Positions 1 through 12,595 of a stretch of DNA of 64,000 nt are shown piece after piece. The DNA is from Silene latifolia (lineage: Eukaryota; Streptophyta; Magnoliopsida; Caryophyllales; Caryophyllaceae). Numbering within the stretch: the first letter of the stretch is position 1; each line of letters opens with the position of its first letter. The stretch spans positions 254,186,491 to 254,250,490 of the forward strand of contig NC_133538.1 in assembly GCF_048544455.1 (NCBI RefSeq). The letters are read 5' to 3'. Made by a program: the position numbers and the translations under genes. The notes beneath the pieces were generated by a model, which was not told the DNA's origin, made no database searches, and saw only the letters and a list, made by a program, of their open reading frames with translations.

Positions 1-2632
1 TGAAGTGTATTATTTTTTCCAACAAACCTTCCAGGACGTGGAGTATAGCTCTATTGTCCTTAGAAACCAGTAGAACACCATAAGTAGTTAGAAACTGGTA
101 GACCACCAATTCGGAATAGGAAAAAAAAACGTCAATGATATGTAAGCACGTGATAAACAAACGGATTTTATCGTAAGATGAACAGAATTGTTATTACATT
201 ATCTATGGGAGAGAAAACACTCTTATTGCTTCTGTGTGGGAAGGGACGTGTGAATAAGGTGCTCTGTGCCCCTCTCTATTCTCTGCCTTAGCTAACATAG
301 GTCGTCGGACACGCATAAAATCTCAAAGAATTGTTCTTTATTTTCCCTCTCTTTTAAGTTTTGATCTTTTCTTTCCCTATTCTATGTTTTCATCAAAAAA
401 CATTTGTAACCCTATAGTATTTAAGTTAATTACGGTCATCTTTAGCAAAAATAGCAGGGTGAAGCAAGAAAACAGAGGCATAATGGCTCTTTAAAACATG
501 AACGGGAGAGAACGTTTAAGGCAGAATAATATTCAATGCACAGGCGGAAAGTAAAAATAGACAAAAGGAGGATACAATTCAGAATTTCGGATAGCTATAG
601 CTGACTTGCAAATGAGACAGAAAATGTAAATCAATAAAATCATACATTAAGCAATATATGAAGACTAACATGAAAAATTCAAGCTGAGACTTGACCAATA
701 CCGTTTTCTTAGGAGGTGTATAAGCTCCGTCGTTCGACGCGCAATGCAGTGAGGGATAATAATAAACTGAACATCCTGATTAGCTAGTCCAATCTTTATA
801 TTCACGAAACCTAACCAATTGCACAATTCCGAAAAGTGATTTAAGCAATTGAGCGCATAATCAACAAACCAACAATAAATTCAAACTAATACACAGGAGT
901 TCACTCACAGGATAAAATAAGAGTGGCTAAATGCACCTCCTAGAAAACCGAACAACACCGTAGTTTCATCATCGTCGAATACAGAAGACATGGCTATCTG
1001 CGTTTGATCGGAGATAGCCAAAATAGCCAAGTTCCCAGACAGGCTTACACCAAGTTCTTTGACCAAATTATTCGCAAAACTCCTACATCCTCCATTCCCA
1101 TCCTTGCTTGGACACAACCATTTTCCTCTGCTTAACTCTTCAACGTGTCATGCCCCCTCCCTCTTCCCGCAGTCCAACTGGTGATGGTTATACCCTCAGC
1201 TCCCCCCCATACCCTCTCACTCCTCTCCCTCCCTTCGCCTCATCCTCCTCATCCAATCCTTCCCCTCCTCTTCTTTGATAAAATGTCATCCTCTCTTTCC
1301 TTAGTTCACCTGGATTACCTGTCATTCATTGAGCTCTACTTGTCTCTTCCCCTCTCGCTCTCATTATCCCTCCCACTTCAACAAAATGTCATGCCCCTTC
1401 TCTTATCATAGCTCACTGGTTGCCCACTGGTTATACAGTGAGCTAACCTAATCTCTTTTTCTCAAGCCAATATCCTCCTCCTTTTCCTTCCCCTCTTTCC
1501 CTTTTTCCTACTCTACTTGCCCCTCCCACTCCCCTTTTCTCCACCTCAAAAAAATCCATGTGTTTAAGAGCATATAATCAAAAGCTAGACTTATTAATTC
1601 CCAAAGTTGCATTACACCCAAGTTGCCTGTCACTCTTAATCCCCACACCAACTTCATTATGATTCAGAGATAATTTTCGGCCATCAGCAATAGCAAGTCG
1701 CTAATTAATGGCACACTCATATCCCTAATCAGCAGTTTAGAACATTCTTAAAAAAAATAAGGGAAGGGAAAATGACTTCGTTGTAGCTGCTTTCTAAGGG
1801 GAACCAGTGCATAACAACACCGTAATGTGTCAAAGCTAGTATCAATTTAGCAAAGACCATCATAATTAGCCATAAAATAAAATTCAGAAGACGTCAGCAT
1901 TCTTCCCACTAAAAGAAACATAGAAGTAGAAACAAGTTGCATCTATCAAAAACACGTAACAGACTACGAGCAGTTGTTCGTAAGAGTAGCAAATACATTT
2001 TCCACTACTCAGCATCAAATCACAGACCAGTTAGCACCCAAACGAGCAATTTAAAGTAAGGGGAAGGGTAAAAGGGGTGAATATTACACATTCCAAATTC
2101 TACACAGAGAAGTGATGACGCTTGTCGCATAACATAAAGTCTTAAGTTAATGTAATTGTGTTATCCATGACCCAACTTCGCCTACTGGCCTTCTCCATTA
2201 CTACCTTCTCCATTACCCAATAAAGAATTTAACCCAAGGGTAGCGGAAGAAGTAGACGATAAAGAGTAACTCACTTTAGAACATAATAATTGGCTTTAGC
2301 GATCAAAGTTTTCTAGGCTATTCTCACGAGGACAATTTAAGCAATGTCAGCATAATTCATTAGATGAGATTCTGCGTCATACAAAATTATTTTTCTAATT
2401 TAAACAAACATAGAGACTTTGAGCAGTAAAAATAAAAAAGTACTCATAAATAGATGAAGGTTTTGTCGTAACCCTATTTTTTTATTAACAACTCTAATTT
2501 TCCTCACTGGTGAATGTCAAGCTATCAGCCATTAATCTAAACATGGATGGAAACGTCACCTTTAAAATTCAAAAATATTTGATAAATCTTTGTTTGTTCT
2601 CACCTATACTTTTCTCCAAGCAATAAATATTC
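1..2632. other. Region without a supported gene
   Basis: AT-rich sequence with no convincing exon chain. Positions 1145-1560 are strongly pyrimidine-rich (CT-rich) on the + strand; the open frame there is a composition effect. A 70-codon minus-strand frame at 905-1117 is not low-complexity and could be an exon, but I found no family resemblance or clear splice partner. The region may hold introns or the 3' flank of the minus-strand gene that ends at 2633. Confidence 0.4.
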
Positions 2633-3835
2633 CTACAAATGTTTTGATTGAGAGTCAGCTTTTGCTTTCTTCTTAGGATCAATCAAGCCTCCTCGTATAA
2701 ATGCCTTTAAAGCTGGAACATACTCTCCTTGGAATGAGTCGATGAATTCCCTCTATATTAAACATCAAAAGTATGAAGAAAAAAACTCACAAACCACTTG
2801 CAAACAACGCAAGGTTCCTAACCTCAAATCATAAGATAATTTCACCTCCATCTTCGTCTTTTGTCTTCTCCGTGTTTCTGAAAATGAGTATTCTTCCGAG
2901 TAATTATGAACGAGCTCATCTCTCTATACTAAGAAAACACAACCTCAAATAAGTAACATGTATGGTTTTCGTCTTAGTCATTTGTTTACATTAAATATTC
3001 ATTATGAGGGATATTTTAATCACAGTTAAACATATGATTGGGGACATAAGAAGTATCAGAGATAAACAATTTCATAAGCTTAAAAGTTATGACATTACGC
3101 ACTGAATCGTACTCCAAAAGCAATACCTAGGCTATTAACAAACCGAACTACTCTAATAAACATTGATGAGATTAATCTGTGTGCACAAGCTAAGTTTCTG
3201 AAATCACATACAATCAATAACAATCCTTAAATTCAAATAATAACCACAAGAAATAAACTTTGCTCAAAATGATTATGACACCCATTACAATACTCTTGCC
3301 TAAATGAAAAACGAAATCAAAAGTTAACTCTTTTCTTGCCAAGAAAAATACTAATCACCCAAAAAGCTATTGATCATAAAATATACGAAGTACTATAATA
3401 AAAAATCGGATGAAGAAGAAAACATATAGTCATATACAGCATTTGCAGCAAATAAATAATGTGACGAAAAAAGTAAAAAGGAAGAGAGGAATATAAAATG
3501 GGATTTCGAGTTGGAAGCTGAAGATGAAAACAGAATAAGGCATGATGAAGATCACCTTCCTTAATTGCCCTCCACCATTCACATTCATGTGCAAAAATCA
3601 AATTCCCTACATTTTAAAGTACATAAACCTCTTATTCAAATGCATAAAATCAATTGTTGATTGTCACCCAAGACATAAAACAATCCAAATCAACCCAAAA
3701 AAACAAGAACCCTAATTCTCAAACAAAAAAGTACAATAATAACCCAAGTCTTCAACACATGAAGAAAAATAATTTACCGTCGCCGCCGCCGCCGCTGCCT
3801 TGCCCTCCAATAATGGTCCCGTGTCTTAGCTAGCA
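2633..3835 (-). CDS. 3' part of an unidentified host gene (spliced, partial)
   Basis: Terminal exon 2633-2750 and preceding exon 2823-2923 have good splice signals (a gt donor after 2823, ag acceptors before both) and join in one open frame. The joined product has a basic stretch (ETRRRQKTK), then KLSYDLREFIDSFQGEYV, then a Lys-rich tail (IDPKKKAK) and a TAG stop. Further upstream, 3556-3606 has ag/gt borders and fits in phase after a Gly-rich exon ending at 3778, but I saw no exon linking it to 2923 and no in-frame ATG in the Gly-rich exon. The product was not recognised. It is the only stretch in the window that looks like ordinary host coding sequence rather than transposon. Confidence 0.35.
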
Positions 3836-4363
<528 letters not shown>

Positions 4364-4432
4364 TTGGATTTGGTGATTTTGGTTCTTATGGTGAGTTGTG
4401 AGTTTGGTGAATCTCAGCCATTAGATTAAATT
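4364..4432 (+). repeat. Left terminal inverted repeat of composite MULE
   Basis: Its reverse complement matches 41634-41697. The best block is CTTATGGTGAGTTGTGAGTT, followed by a shared GG and a degenerate ATCTCAGCC/GGGCTGAGATT part. The outermost bases next to the microsatellite are less well conserved. Confidence 0.7.
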
Positions 4433-5367
4433 ATAGATGAGTGGCCAAGATTAATCTTAGTTGTCATATAAAAACATTGTTATTTAGTTTATTTTCTCTT
4501 GTTTTTTCTTTTTCTCTCTCTCTCTTCTTTCCGTCATTTACTCTCTAACTGTTTCCCTCTCTAATTAATACTCCATATTACTGCAAAACCGTTTATATAA
4601 TCATTATCAACTACAAGCGTTCATCTCTCTTCTATTATTCTTGTGTTATTCTTCTTCAATTGTTCGTCTCCTTCGTGTTTTCTCTCGTTTTCTCTTCGCC
4701 GTTCATCATCTTTCTTCCGATTGAAGGTAATTTCATGACATTTTCCTCTTTTATTTTGTTATTTTGTTTTATTTATTTCATGCTTTTTTATGCTTTTTAT
4801 TCGTTTTTCCAGTTTAATTATTGCTAGGTTTACTTAATCGAGTACTTTAATGTCGTTATTGTGTTTATGTAGTTTCTTCATTGTAATATTATGCGGCATT
4901 TTTGAATTTCTGATTTTTCCTAAACTGATTTGCATGTTCTTAGTCGATTCTGCAGTTTTCTATTGTTTTGAAGTGATTTTCATGTTCTAGCTGACGAGTT
5001 ATGTCGAGAACTTTACTATTGATCTCTACACACTTTACTTTTTGTGTTATTCTGTTGTTATTCTATCGCTTAGTTTGTTGTCAAGTTATTTGTCATGTTT
5101 TAATTGTTTAATGTGTTTTTCTAGGGTTTTTGTCTTTGTTCGTGTTGTCTTCACTTTACAGTACTTCTGTTATTCCGCTGTTATACTGGTCCTATGGTGT
5201 CATTGCAGCGTTACTCTTCCTGTCATTGTAGTGTTTTTCCTGTTTTTATTTTCTGTTATTCTTTTTGTGTTATTCTGCTGTTATTCTTGTGGTTTTGTTT
5301 GTTTGTTTGTAGGTTTCAGCATCACTAATGGACTTAGTTTGTGAGGGATGGGCAATAAATATAGTGA
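4433..5367 (+). promoter_or_regulatory. Leader region of the first MULE gene
   Basis: Pyrimidine-rich sequence that looks like a promoter and 5' leader. A likely leader exon ends at about 4726 with donor GAAG/gtaatt. It is followed by a T-rich intron containing early examples of the TTATTC-type repeat, with an acceptor near 5311 (gtttgtag). No TATA box could be singled out. Confidence 0.4.
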
Positions 5368-5934
5368 ATGGAGATAAATTGTTATTTTCTAGAGAGTTCG
5401 CTACTGAAAAGAAAAAAAATGGGTTGGTTATTGGAAGATAAGAGTGATAAGTGCTTTGAAGTTAATGTACGAGTTCGTCGTCGTAGTCAATCAATGTCGG
5501 CAGTTTTAAATAGTCAGGACCTAATGGAAAGAGTATTCGATCATGTAGAGACTACTTTGGACAAGAGCAATATGTGTCTTGTTTGTAAGAAATGGTCACA
5601 AATGTTCCTATTTCATAAAAATGCGCCCGGTGTTCACGCCGAATATATGAAAGTTCTAACAACAAGTCACAGTGAAGGTTTTAAGATTTTGTCAAGGGGC
5701 TCGAAAGTAGTTTCCAAACGATGCAAGTGCTACATGCTTGCAAGTGAGCTAGCAAAGGCGGTGTTGCATGCTTGCCGTTATATACACGATCATGACTCGA
5801 TCCTTGATGCACCTGTATCTGAACGGATCAGGCTAATTCACGAGTACTTTGAAACACTCAGGGACTATGCTGCTGCTTATGATCTTGCTTACGAATTGTA
5901 TTATAAGTCAGTCGATGTTGTTGACGTTGACTGA
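5368..5934 (+). CDS. 188-aa MULE ORF with weak F-box-like stretch
   Basis: An intact frame of 188 codons, the first gene inside the left TIR. A second in-frame Met at 5419 is an alternative start. Residues about 50-75 (DLMERVFDHVET, then LVCKKW) loosely resemble an F-box helix pair with its LVCK.W signature, but the leading LP motif is absent, so this is only a resemblance. The rest is helical and Cys/Lys-containing, with a C-terminal acidic tail (VDVVDVD). No counterpart was seen at the left end of element C. It could be a captured host fragment or a true accessory gene. The function is unknown. Confidence 0.5.
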   Translation: MEINCYFLESSLLKRKKMGWLLEDKSDKCFEVNVRVRRRSQSMSAVLNSQDLMERVFDHVETTLDKSNMCLVCKKWSQMFLFHKNAPGVHAEYMKVLTTSHSEGFKILSRGSKVVSKRCKCYMLASELAKAVLHACRYIHDHDSILDAPVSERIRLIHEYFETLRDYAAAYDLAYELYYKSVDVVDVD

Positions 5935-6339
5935 CTTTTTACGTTATGTCCTGTATTTTCAGAAGTACATTTTTGTTCTTTCTCGGAAAGAATGTATTTT
6001 GGGTATTATGTAATTTGAAACTGTCTCTGGTTGTAATTTAGTACGTTATTTTGTTTTATGAAGGCTTATGTAGGTCGTATGTAATTTTGAAACTGTCTTT
6101 GACTCTTTATTCAAAGAGGCTTTCTTTTGATTCTCTTTGTGTTTTTGTTTACACTTCCTTGTTGTTCTTTTTGTATTTTTACTGCTGTATTATAACGGTT
6201 CTGTTATTAGTTTGACTAATTGTTAGTGTTCTGTTATTCTGCTGTTACGGTACTCTCATTCTGCCGTCATTATTAAAAAGTCCAGCTGAATACCTATTTA
6301 TCATTGAAACTGATCCTTATCTTTATTTTCTGGATAGTA

Positions 6340-9300
6340 CAACTGAAAATGAAGTTAAAAATCAAATCCGGCGCTTAATCAAAGTCTACTCAACCGTCAT
6401 CATCAAATTCTCCGGGTCCGTCTCCATCCAAATCCCCTATCACATCTCCATCAAAGAGCATTGCTTCTCAGAGAAGGAGTACTCGTAGTCAAGAAATATG
6501 TACAACTGAACCACCCACTAAAACAACCAAACGAAAGGCCGAGACCCAACTTGCGAAGTTGTCGTCTAGTCCACCAAAGACTAGTAGTAAGTTGGCTGGC
6601 AAAGTTAAGCATGAGAAGGGAATTGTGATAAGTAGCAACCAACCTCAGGCTGGAGATGCCGCAGGAAATAACCCAGTGTATGTACTGCTGTTATTCTACT
6701 TTTATTTTGTAGCAAAATTTGCTATTAATATGTTACTTTTCGTGTTATTTTTTGATGCTCTCCTGTTATTTTGCTATTATTCTGCTGCTTTGCTTTTGTT
6801 ATCTTAAATGTTTTAATGCATTACATATTTTTTCCCCTTTGTGTGCACAGTGCCGATCCATTTGTTAGTTGTTGTCGGCCTGCTTTTCTTTTCAGAGTTA
6901 TTGAAGCCCTCGTCGAGGAGCAAAGGAGGCTGTTAGGGAAATGGGATTCGGGGGTTTACTTGAGTTGAAGCTTTCTTCCTTCCCCCATACCATGTTCCGG
7001 GAGATTATATATGCTTTTAGAAGTGGGAAGTATTTTGAAATATCTGAAACGGAGAAGTACTAGTTGACTGCAGATGATGTGCACGATGTGTTTGGTTTAC
7101 CAAATTCTGGACCAAAATTGGATTTGGTTATTACTGGGTTTCCTGGTTCTGCAGACGCTGATGGAGAAGCTTTGAAGCGTGCTTGGCGTGAGAAGTATGG
7201 TATCGCCAATAACAAAAGTGGGATACCACTTAACAAAGTTCAGGAGACCCTGCTAGAGTCTTTGGTTGCGGATGATGAGTTTAAGAAGACTTTTGTTCTG
7301 TTTGCTATGTCGTGTTTCGGTGCTCCTGTGCCGGGTTATGTGGTTGATCTTAGACTTCTAAGCACTGTGGAAGATGTTTCTAGGATCAAGGAATTTAGTT
7401 GGTGTCAGTTTGTCTTCTCAGACTTGGTGACTTCTGTGCGTAAAACCCTTAACGGGAGGAAAAATATTCGTTGTTGTGTAGTGTTGTTGGCTATCACCTA
7501 CTTTCACCGTTATTTCTTTAGCAGTGATCAGGTGAATAAAGAGCTACCGCTCATTAAACATTGGGATTTTAAGTCTTTCGGTGAGAGGTTGCGTGAGGCG
7601 TGAGTACCTTGCTGGTGCTCGGGCATCGGGGAGCGTTCGACGACGTTGCTTTCCCATTGTCTCGTCCAAACATCGTTGGCTCTGGTCAACGTAGTCAACG
7701 TTGATGTCTTGTGCTGGATCTACCCGATGATATTCTTACGGATGAGCAAGTACAGTCCGCAGCGGTCGACGTAAGCACCTGTTTGAATGTTTTTAAACGA
7801 ATCATTCTAAAATGTTATTCTGTTATTGTCTTTAAGCATTAGTTGTCCTACTGCTATTATTTTGCGATTATTCCACTGTTATTCCTCAGTTTTCCTGCTG
7901 TCATTTCACTGTTATTCTATTTTTTATTCCAATTGTTACTCCACTGTTTATTCTACTTTTATTCTACTATTACTCCACTGTTACTTATTCTGTTTTTAGT
8001 GTACTGTTATTCCTTTGCTATGTTATTACTCCACTGTTATGCTATTGTTATTCTACTATTAATCCACTGTCATCTATTATGATGTTAGTGTACTATTATT
8101 CTTCTGTTATTCTACTATTATTGTACTTTTATTATGTTTTGGAATTTAGTTTTAAGTAAAATTTTGGGATTTTATCTTGACAGGATGTTCATCAACTTAT
8201 ACTGCTTAATGAGAGGGACTCTCAGATTTTATGCCGCCAATACTTGGAACGGGCGGATCTTATAAAGTCGAAGATGATGAAGAAGAACCAGCAGGTTATG
8301 CGTCAAGCACCTTTGTTAAGTTGCTTGACCAAGTAACCCGACGAGCTGCTAAAGAAAGCACAACTGAACAGTCAGAAAAAGTTGGTTGTGAAGGGTCAGA
8401 GAATTTGGTTGCCACCCCATCTTTCTACACGGATCAAGTTATCTGTGAGCTGGACGAACGGGTAAAGCATGTATTGGCTATGCAAGCGGCAAATAAATCG
8501 CGATCAACTGTTCCTGAAGAACCAGCTTCCAAAAAAGCTAGACATGAAGATGTCATCATTGAACCCCCATTATTTAATCTGTTTTCTCAATTTTATGAGG
8601 AGTGTGTCGGGCTTTCGGATGTGCAGCCGACTATAGCTGAAAAGAAGAGTGTTGAACATAGTCTCGTCATTCAACAAAGTGCAAAGGTGGGGACTCCACA
8701 GTTGTCACCGCTCGGTTTAGATTCTATTACGACGGATATCTGTGCTGACATTCAGTTTTGTTATGGAGAGCCAGATGATGTTGGTGAGAAAGTAGTTGAT
8801 GTGGGGGACATTACCATTGATGTGGAGGACGTTAACATTCAAGTTGAAGGCTATCTTGTTGATAATCCGCCAGAGGACGTGCCTAATACTGTTGAGTGTA
8901 CACCAGTAGAGGTTCAAGCAACTCAAATTCCAAAGACTGATGCTTGTTTGCCTGAGACGGAGGTGACGGATACCGATGCTGACATTCCATTGCCTAATGA
9001 CACTCAACATTCTACTCAAATTGGCAGTGAAGCATTTGTGACTGCAGAAGAGGAAGTCGCGGATGTGGTGATGTCTTGTCATGCAGACTTGTTGCTTGGG
9101 GCTGCGTCTGAGATAGATAAATCTGATAAACAGGATTCCGAGATTGTGTTGGAGGTCGGTATCATGTTGTTGTTGGTGAGGTGTCCTAGAGGACAATGGC
9201 GTTCTTTGGGTTGAATGCTCCTAATATCGATACAAGTTATTTGTCGCACGACGATGCACATGAGGAGCTACTTGTTGTCTGTTGTACCTCGAATTTCGGA

Positions 9301-12300
9301 TGCACCTATGATTGTGTTCTTGTGGATCCTCGCTAGTTGTCTGTCAAAATCAATGATAACGATGGGACATGTTTTCAACCCAATGCTATCCAAGTAAAAA
9401 GAGGTTGGGACTCATCGCTTCTTGAATGATCATAACATTTCGCAAGGGTAAGAGCTCGTTTTTATTGTAAAAAATTTCCGCTTTCTGTTTAATATATTAT
9501 ACTGCTTTTTGTTCTTCAAAAATATATTTATGTGACTCTTATTTTTCCTGTTTATTCGGTTTTGAAGGGAGAATCTTGTCACTTAGGGTGTGAACAATTA
9601 CCTGAATCGAGAGGATATGGAATATATGGTTCCAGATACAATGATAATAGTTGGTGTTGTGGACTGGTGGTCCCTCTTTCTTAATGATACTTGTATAAGA
9701 GGAAGTCCAAGTCGAGTTTTCTTTGGGATGGGTGCAACGGTTAGTTATTCTACCTTATCGTGTCTTTTACTTTATTTTTCATTTTTGCATCACGTTTAAA
9801 CTCTTTTCTCCACTTTTTGTTTAGAATCCATTGGGGCGAATTTGTACGCCGTCGAAACATGAGAAGGCTTCCAGGAGTGATTTATGTGCGGAAGTCATAT
9901 TGTCATTTACTGTGTTTGTAAATAACAACAAGAGAGAGTGTCATCTTAATTCTGATATGGTATGTTTTCTGTACTTGTGTGTATTCTATTATTATTCTAC
10001 TGTTACTCTACTATTACTCTGCTGTTATTCTGGTGTGTTTCTGCTTTTTTTTAAAAACCACGTAATTAGTAACAGATTTTTTGGCCAAATATTTTCCCAG
10101 ATTTTCATCCCAATTCTTTTGTATGAGCACTTCAGCTGTTTGTGCATCAATTTCAATGCGAAGAGGGTTGAATATCTTGATAATGTATTTCAAGAGGCGA
10201 TGTTTGCTGATGATCAACAACCGTGTGTACGTTTGGAGTATTGTCAAACTGTTGTATGTCATTTATTGTGCCTCATTTTCTCTTGGTGTTTAGCCTAGTT
10301 TGTTTAAGTATTGTTGGTAATTATGTTTTCTTTTTCCTTGCTTATTTGAAGGTGAGCTTGATGTCTGATTTCCTGGTCAACAAAGGAGTTGCCCGAGGCG
10401 GGGAGGTTAAAGATTATAAAATTGCCAACGTCCCTTTTACCTGGCAAACCGCTGCGATTGAAAATTTGGACTGTGGTGTATATACGATGTTGCACATGCT
10501 CTTTTACTGTGGAACTGTTTTTGATTGTGACTTGGGTAATTCGGATTCAAGAGCCTATTACCGCGCTGAGATCGTTGCCTTGTTGGTGTTGTCTGATATG
10601 AACGAGTCCAGGGAAGATGTGTTGAAAACTTTGGAGGAGTTGAACAAGACGAGAAAGGAAACCCTGAGTGTGCTTGAAGAGAAACGGCGTATTGAGGATG
10701 CGGAACCGAGGAGTTCTCAAAGCGGTAAGAAACGTCGTGGTTCTGGCAGGGTGAAAAATGTTGGTAAGAAGGTTAAGACAACACAGCTTGTTGTCGAGCC
10801 CGTCGCTTCTCCTACTGTCATTGATAGCACTGAATTCTCTACAAACACCCCTACTGCCAGCCGTCAAGTGGGAATCAGGGGTGTGGATAGCACCGTGAGT
10901 CCAAAGTCGGCTTTGGGTAGCCGTAAAAGGGATAAGGTAGACGATGAGCTGCGTTTCTCTATGGATTGCGGGCCAGAGGACAGTAGTTTTGTTGCGGTGT
11001 CAGATTTGTTTCCGAAGAACAAAAAACAGTTCTCTAATATGCGGAAGGTGCGGAAGCAAGTGGTGGACTTTGTTTTTCGTGAAGACGCTCACTTGAAAGA
11101 AGAGTATGTGTCGATTTTCATTTCTTTGATTGTGGTGTTCCTGTTCAGTTAGTCTTTTTGTTTCCCACTATTATTCTGTTGTTAATCTGCTGTTATTATG
11201 CTGTTATTTTGTCAAACTAGTATTAGTAGTTCCACTGTTAGGTCCCTTTGTTATTCTGCTGTTATTGAACTGTTATTCTACTGTTATACCACTATTATTC
11301 ATTTGTTAGTCCAAAGTATAATTCCACTTTGTTAATTCCTTTTGTTATTCTGCATGTTCTCGAATTGTTATTCTCTTTGTCATACCACTATTATTCATTG
11401 TTAGTCCACAAAAGTAATCCCACCGTTAATTCCTTTTGTTATTCTTTGTTATACCACAATTATTCCGTTGTTATTCCACTATTATTCTCTTTGTTATTTT
11501 TGTTATTATTTGTTATTCTCGCTATTATACCACTATAATCTCACTTTGTTCTTATCATATTTTTTTTTTGTGAATGCGGTGAGATGTTAGTGTTGTACAA
11601 CAACACGACGTCGGCGTGTTTTTTGGACAGGGGATATTGTTTCCATTGTAGATGCAGCTGCTATGATATCAACAAGAGTAGTCGATGTTTGGTCGATTCT
11701 TTTGAATTCGTTGGAGTTTGAGGAACGTTCAGAACCAAGCTCAATGTTTTTCAGACTTCGTCATATGGTATTTTGTTTTTTCCTTTGCTATTTTGCATTA
11801 TTACCAACATATTTACTCACAAGTACTGATATAAAGTTAACACTTGTGCACTATTTTTGGTTGTTTATGCTTTCTGTTTAGGAGGATGCTCTTTATTCAC
11901 TCTTAGAGAACTTTGATTCCTCAAGCCCTCTTGACGGTCCGGGTAAGAAGCTGTTGAAATTCTGGAATGTGTTTTTCGATTCCTGCAATGGAAGATGTCG
12001 TCTGAACTCGGACCTTGTATTTGTGCCGATTCTGTACAATGATTACTACTCTTGTTCCTGCATCAATTTTATGAATGAATCGATTGATATTTTGGACAAC
12101 ATGACTCACGATGCCAACCAATTAGCTGATTACAGAAGATTGGCCGAGATTGTGGCAAACTATATGTATGTTTTTATGGAGGGTCATAATGTTTTGAAGT
12201 CGCAAGATTGCCGCAATTTCGAAATCGTTGATGTTCTTTTTAAATGGAAAAAGAAGGAACGGCTGAATTCCGAGTCGGGGTGTTTCTTGCTGTACACGAT

Positions 12301-12595
12301 GGCCGAATATGGTGGAAGCGTGTTTGAGTCCAATCTTCACAGCAAGATTGCTCGTCGAAGCTTCTGTGTTGAAATGTCGGCTTTCCTTATCTTGGCGGAT
12401 ATTAATATTTATAGACAAGTAGTTCTTGATAAAGTGATGGCTTGTGAGAATCAAAGGCCGAAGACGTTGGGTTTGGGGTCAGCAAGGAACAAGTTGAAAG
12501 AAGTGAAACCCCAATCATCTGCTGCTAGTGAAGAATCAAGCATCGTAGTGAATGCAGTACCTTTGACTGTTGTGTATCCAAGAAAGTCAGACTAA
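6340..12595 (+). CDS. Two-headed Ulp1/C48-like protease gene, MULE copy A (damaged)
   Basis: Spliced gene. Domains in order: a basic Ser/Lys-rich N-terminus (6390-6680, contains KRKAE); a conserved N-terminal domain (about 6892-7609, with DVHDVFGLP and a FVLFAMSCFGAP segment) shared with element C; an acidic linker (8184-9420); Ulp1-like domain 1 (9565-10640); a Lys/Arg-rich linker; Ulp1-like domain 2 (11631-12595). Well-supported exons are 9825-9959, 10101-10253, 10352-11103 and 11882-12595. The family (C48) cleaves SUMO or similar conjugates. Domain 1 has the expected His (10128), Asp (10179), Gln (10445) and Cys (10472). Damage includes a TAG before DVHDVF and frame changes near 6930 and 8270-8340. 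Introns are loaded with TTATTC-type repeats. Whether it makes protein is doubtful, but the architecture is clear. Confidence 0.75.
7800..8183 (+). repeat. Intron filled with TTATTC-type short repeats
   Basis: Intron between the exons ending at about 7770 and starting at 8184. It consists almost entirely of degenerate 9-12 bp units such as CTGTTATTCTACTATTATTCC. The same unit fills later introns of this gene and, reverse-complemented, introns of the minus-strand transposase. Confidence 0.85.
9565..10640 (+). other. Ulp1 domain 1, catalytic positions intact (copy A)
   Basis: Reading the exons 9565-9739, 9825-9959, 10101-10253 and the start of 10352-11103 gives a C48 fold signature: a W-rich VVDWWSLFLN strand, then IFIPILLYEHFSCLCINF carrying the His, YLDN carrying the Asp, and TWQ...NLDCG carrying the oxyanion Gln and the nucleophile Cys. 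Typical family members have H-W/F, D, Q and DCG at the same spacing. All four residues are present here. Confidence 0.8.
11150..11560 (+). repeat. TTATTC-type repeat block in intron between Ulp1 domains
   Basis: Degenerate units of TGTTATTC plus 2-4 bp (CTGC, CACTG and so on) fill the intron between the basic linker and domain 2. The corresponding B copy lies at 33810-34190. Confidence 0.85.
11631..12595 (+). other. Ulp1 domain 2, catalytically dead (copy A)
   Basis: A second homologous unit follows domain 1 after a basic linker. VWSILLNSLEF aligns with the domain-1 WSLFLN strand, and VPILYNDYYSCSCINF aligns with the His segment but has Tyr in place of His. ILDN keeps the Asp. FKWKKKERLNSESG aligns with TWQTAAIENLDCG, so Gln is Lys and Cys is Ser. 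The intron that splits domain 1 just before the IFIPI strand is absent here. It ends at TAA 12593-12595. Confidence 0.7.

Noticed and set aside
1145-1411. 88-codon Leu/Ser/Pro frame
   Set aside because: Pyrimidine-rich low-complexity DNA with no other coding sign.
8717-9196. 159-codon minus-strand frame
   Set aside because: Shadow of the acidic linker frame of the Ulp1-like gene; no motif of its own.
11150-11560. CRISPR-like or regular spacer array
   Set aside because: Units are too short and degenerate, lie in introns of a plant transposon gene, and have no unique spacers.
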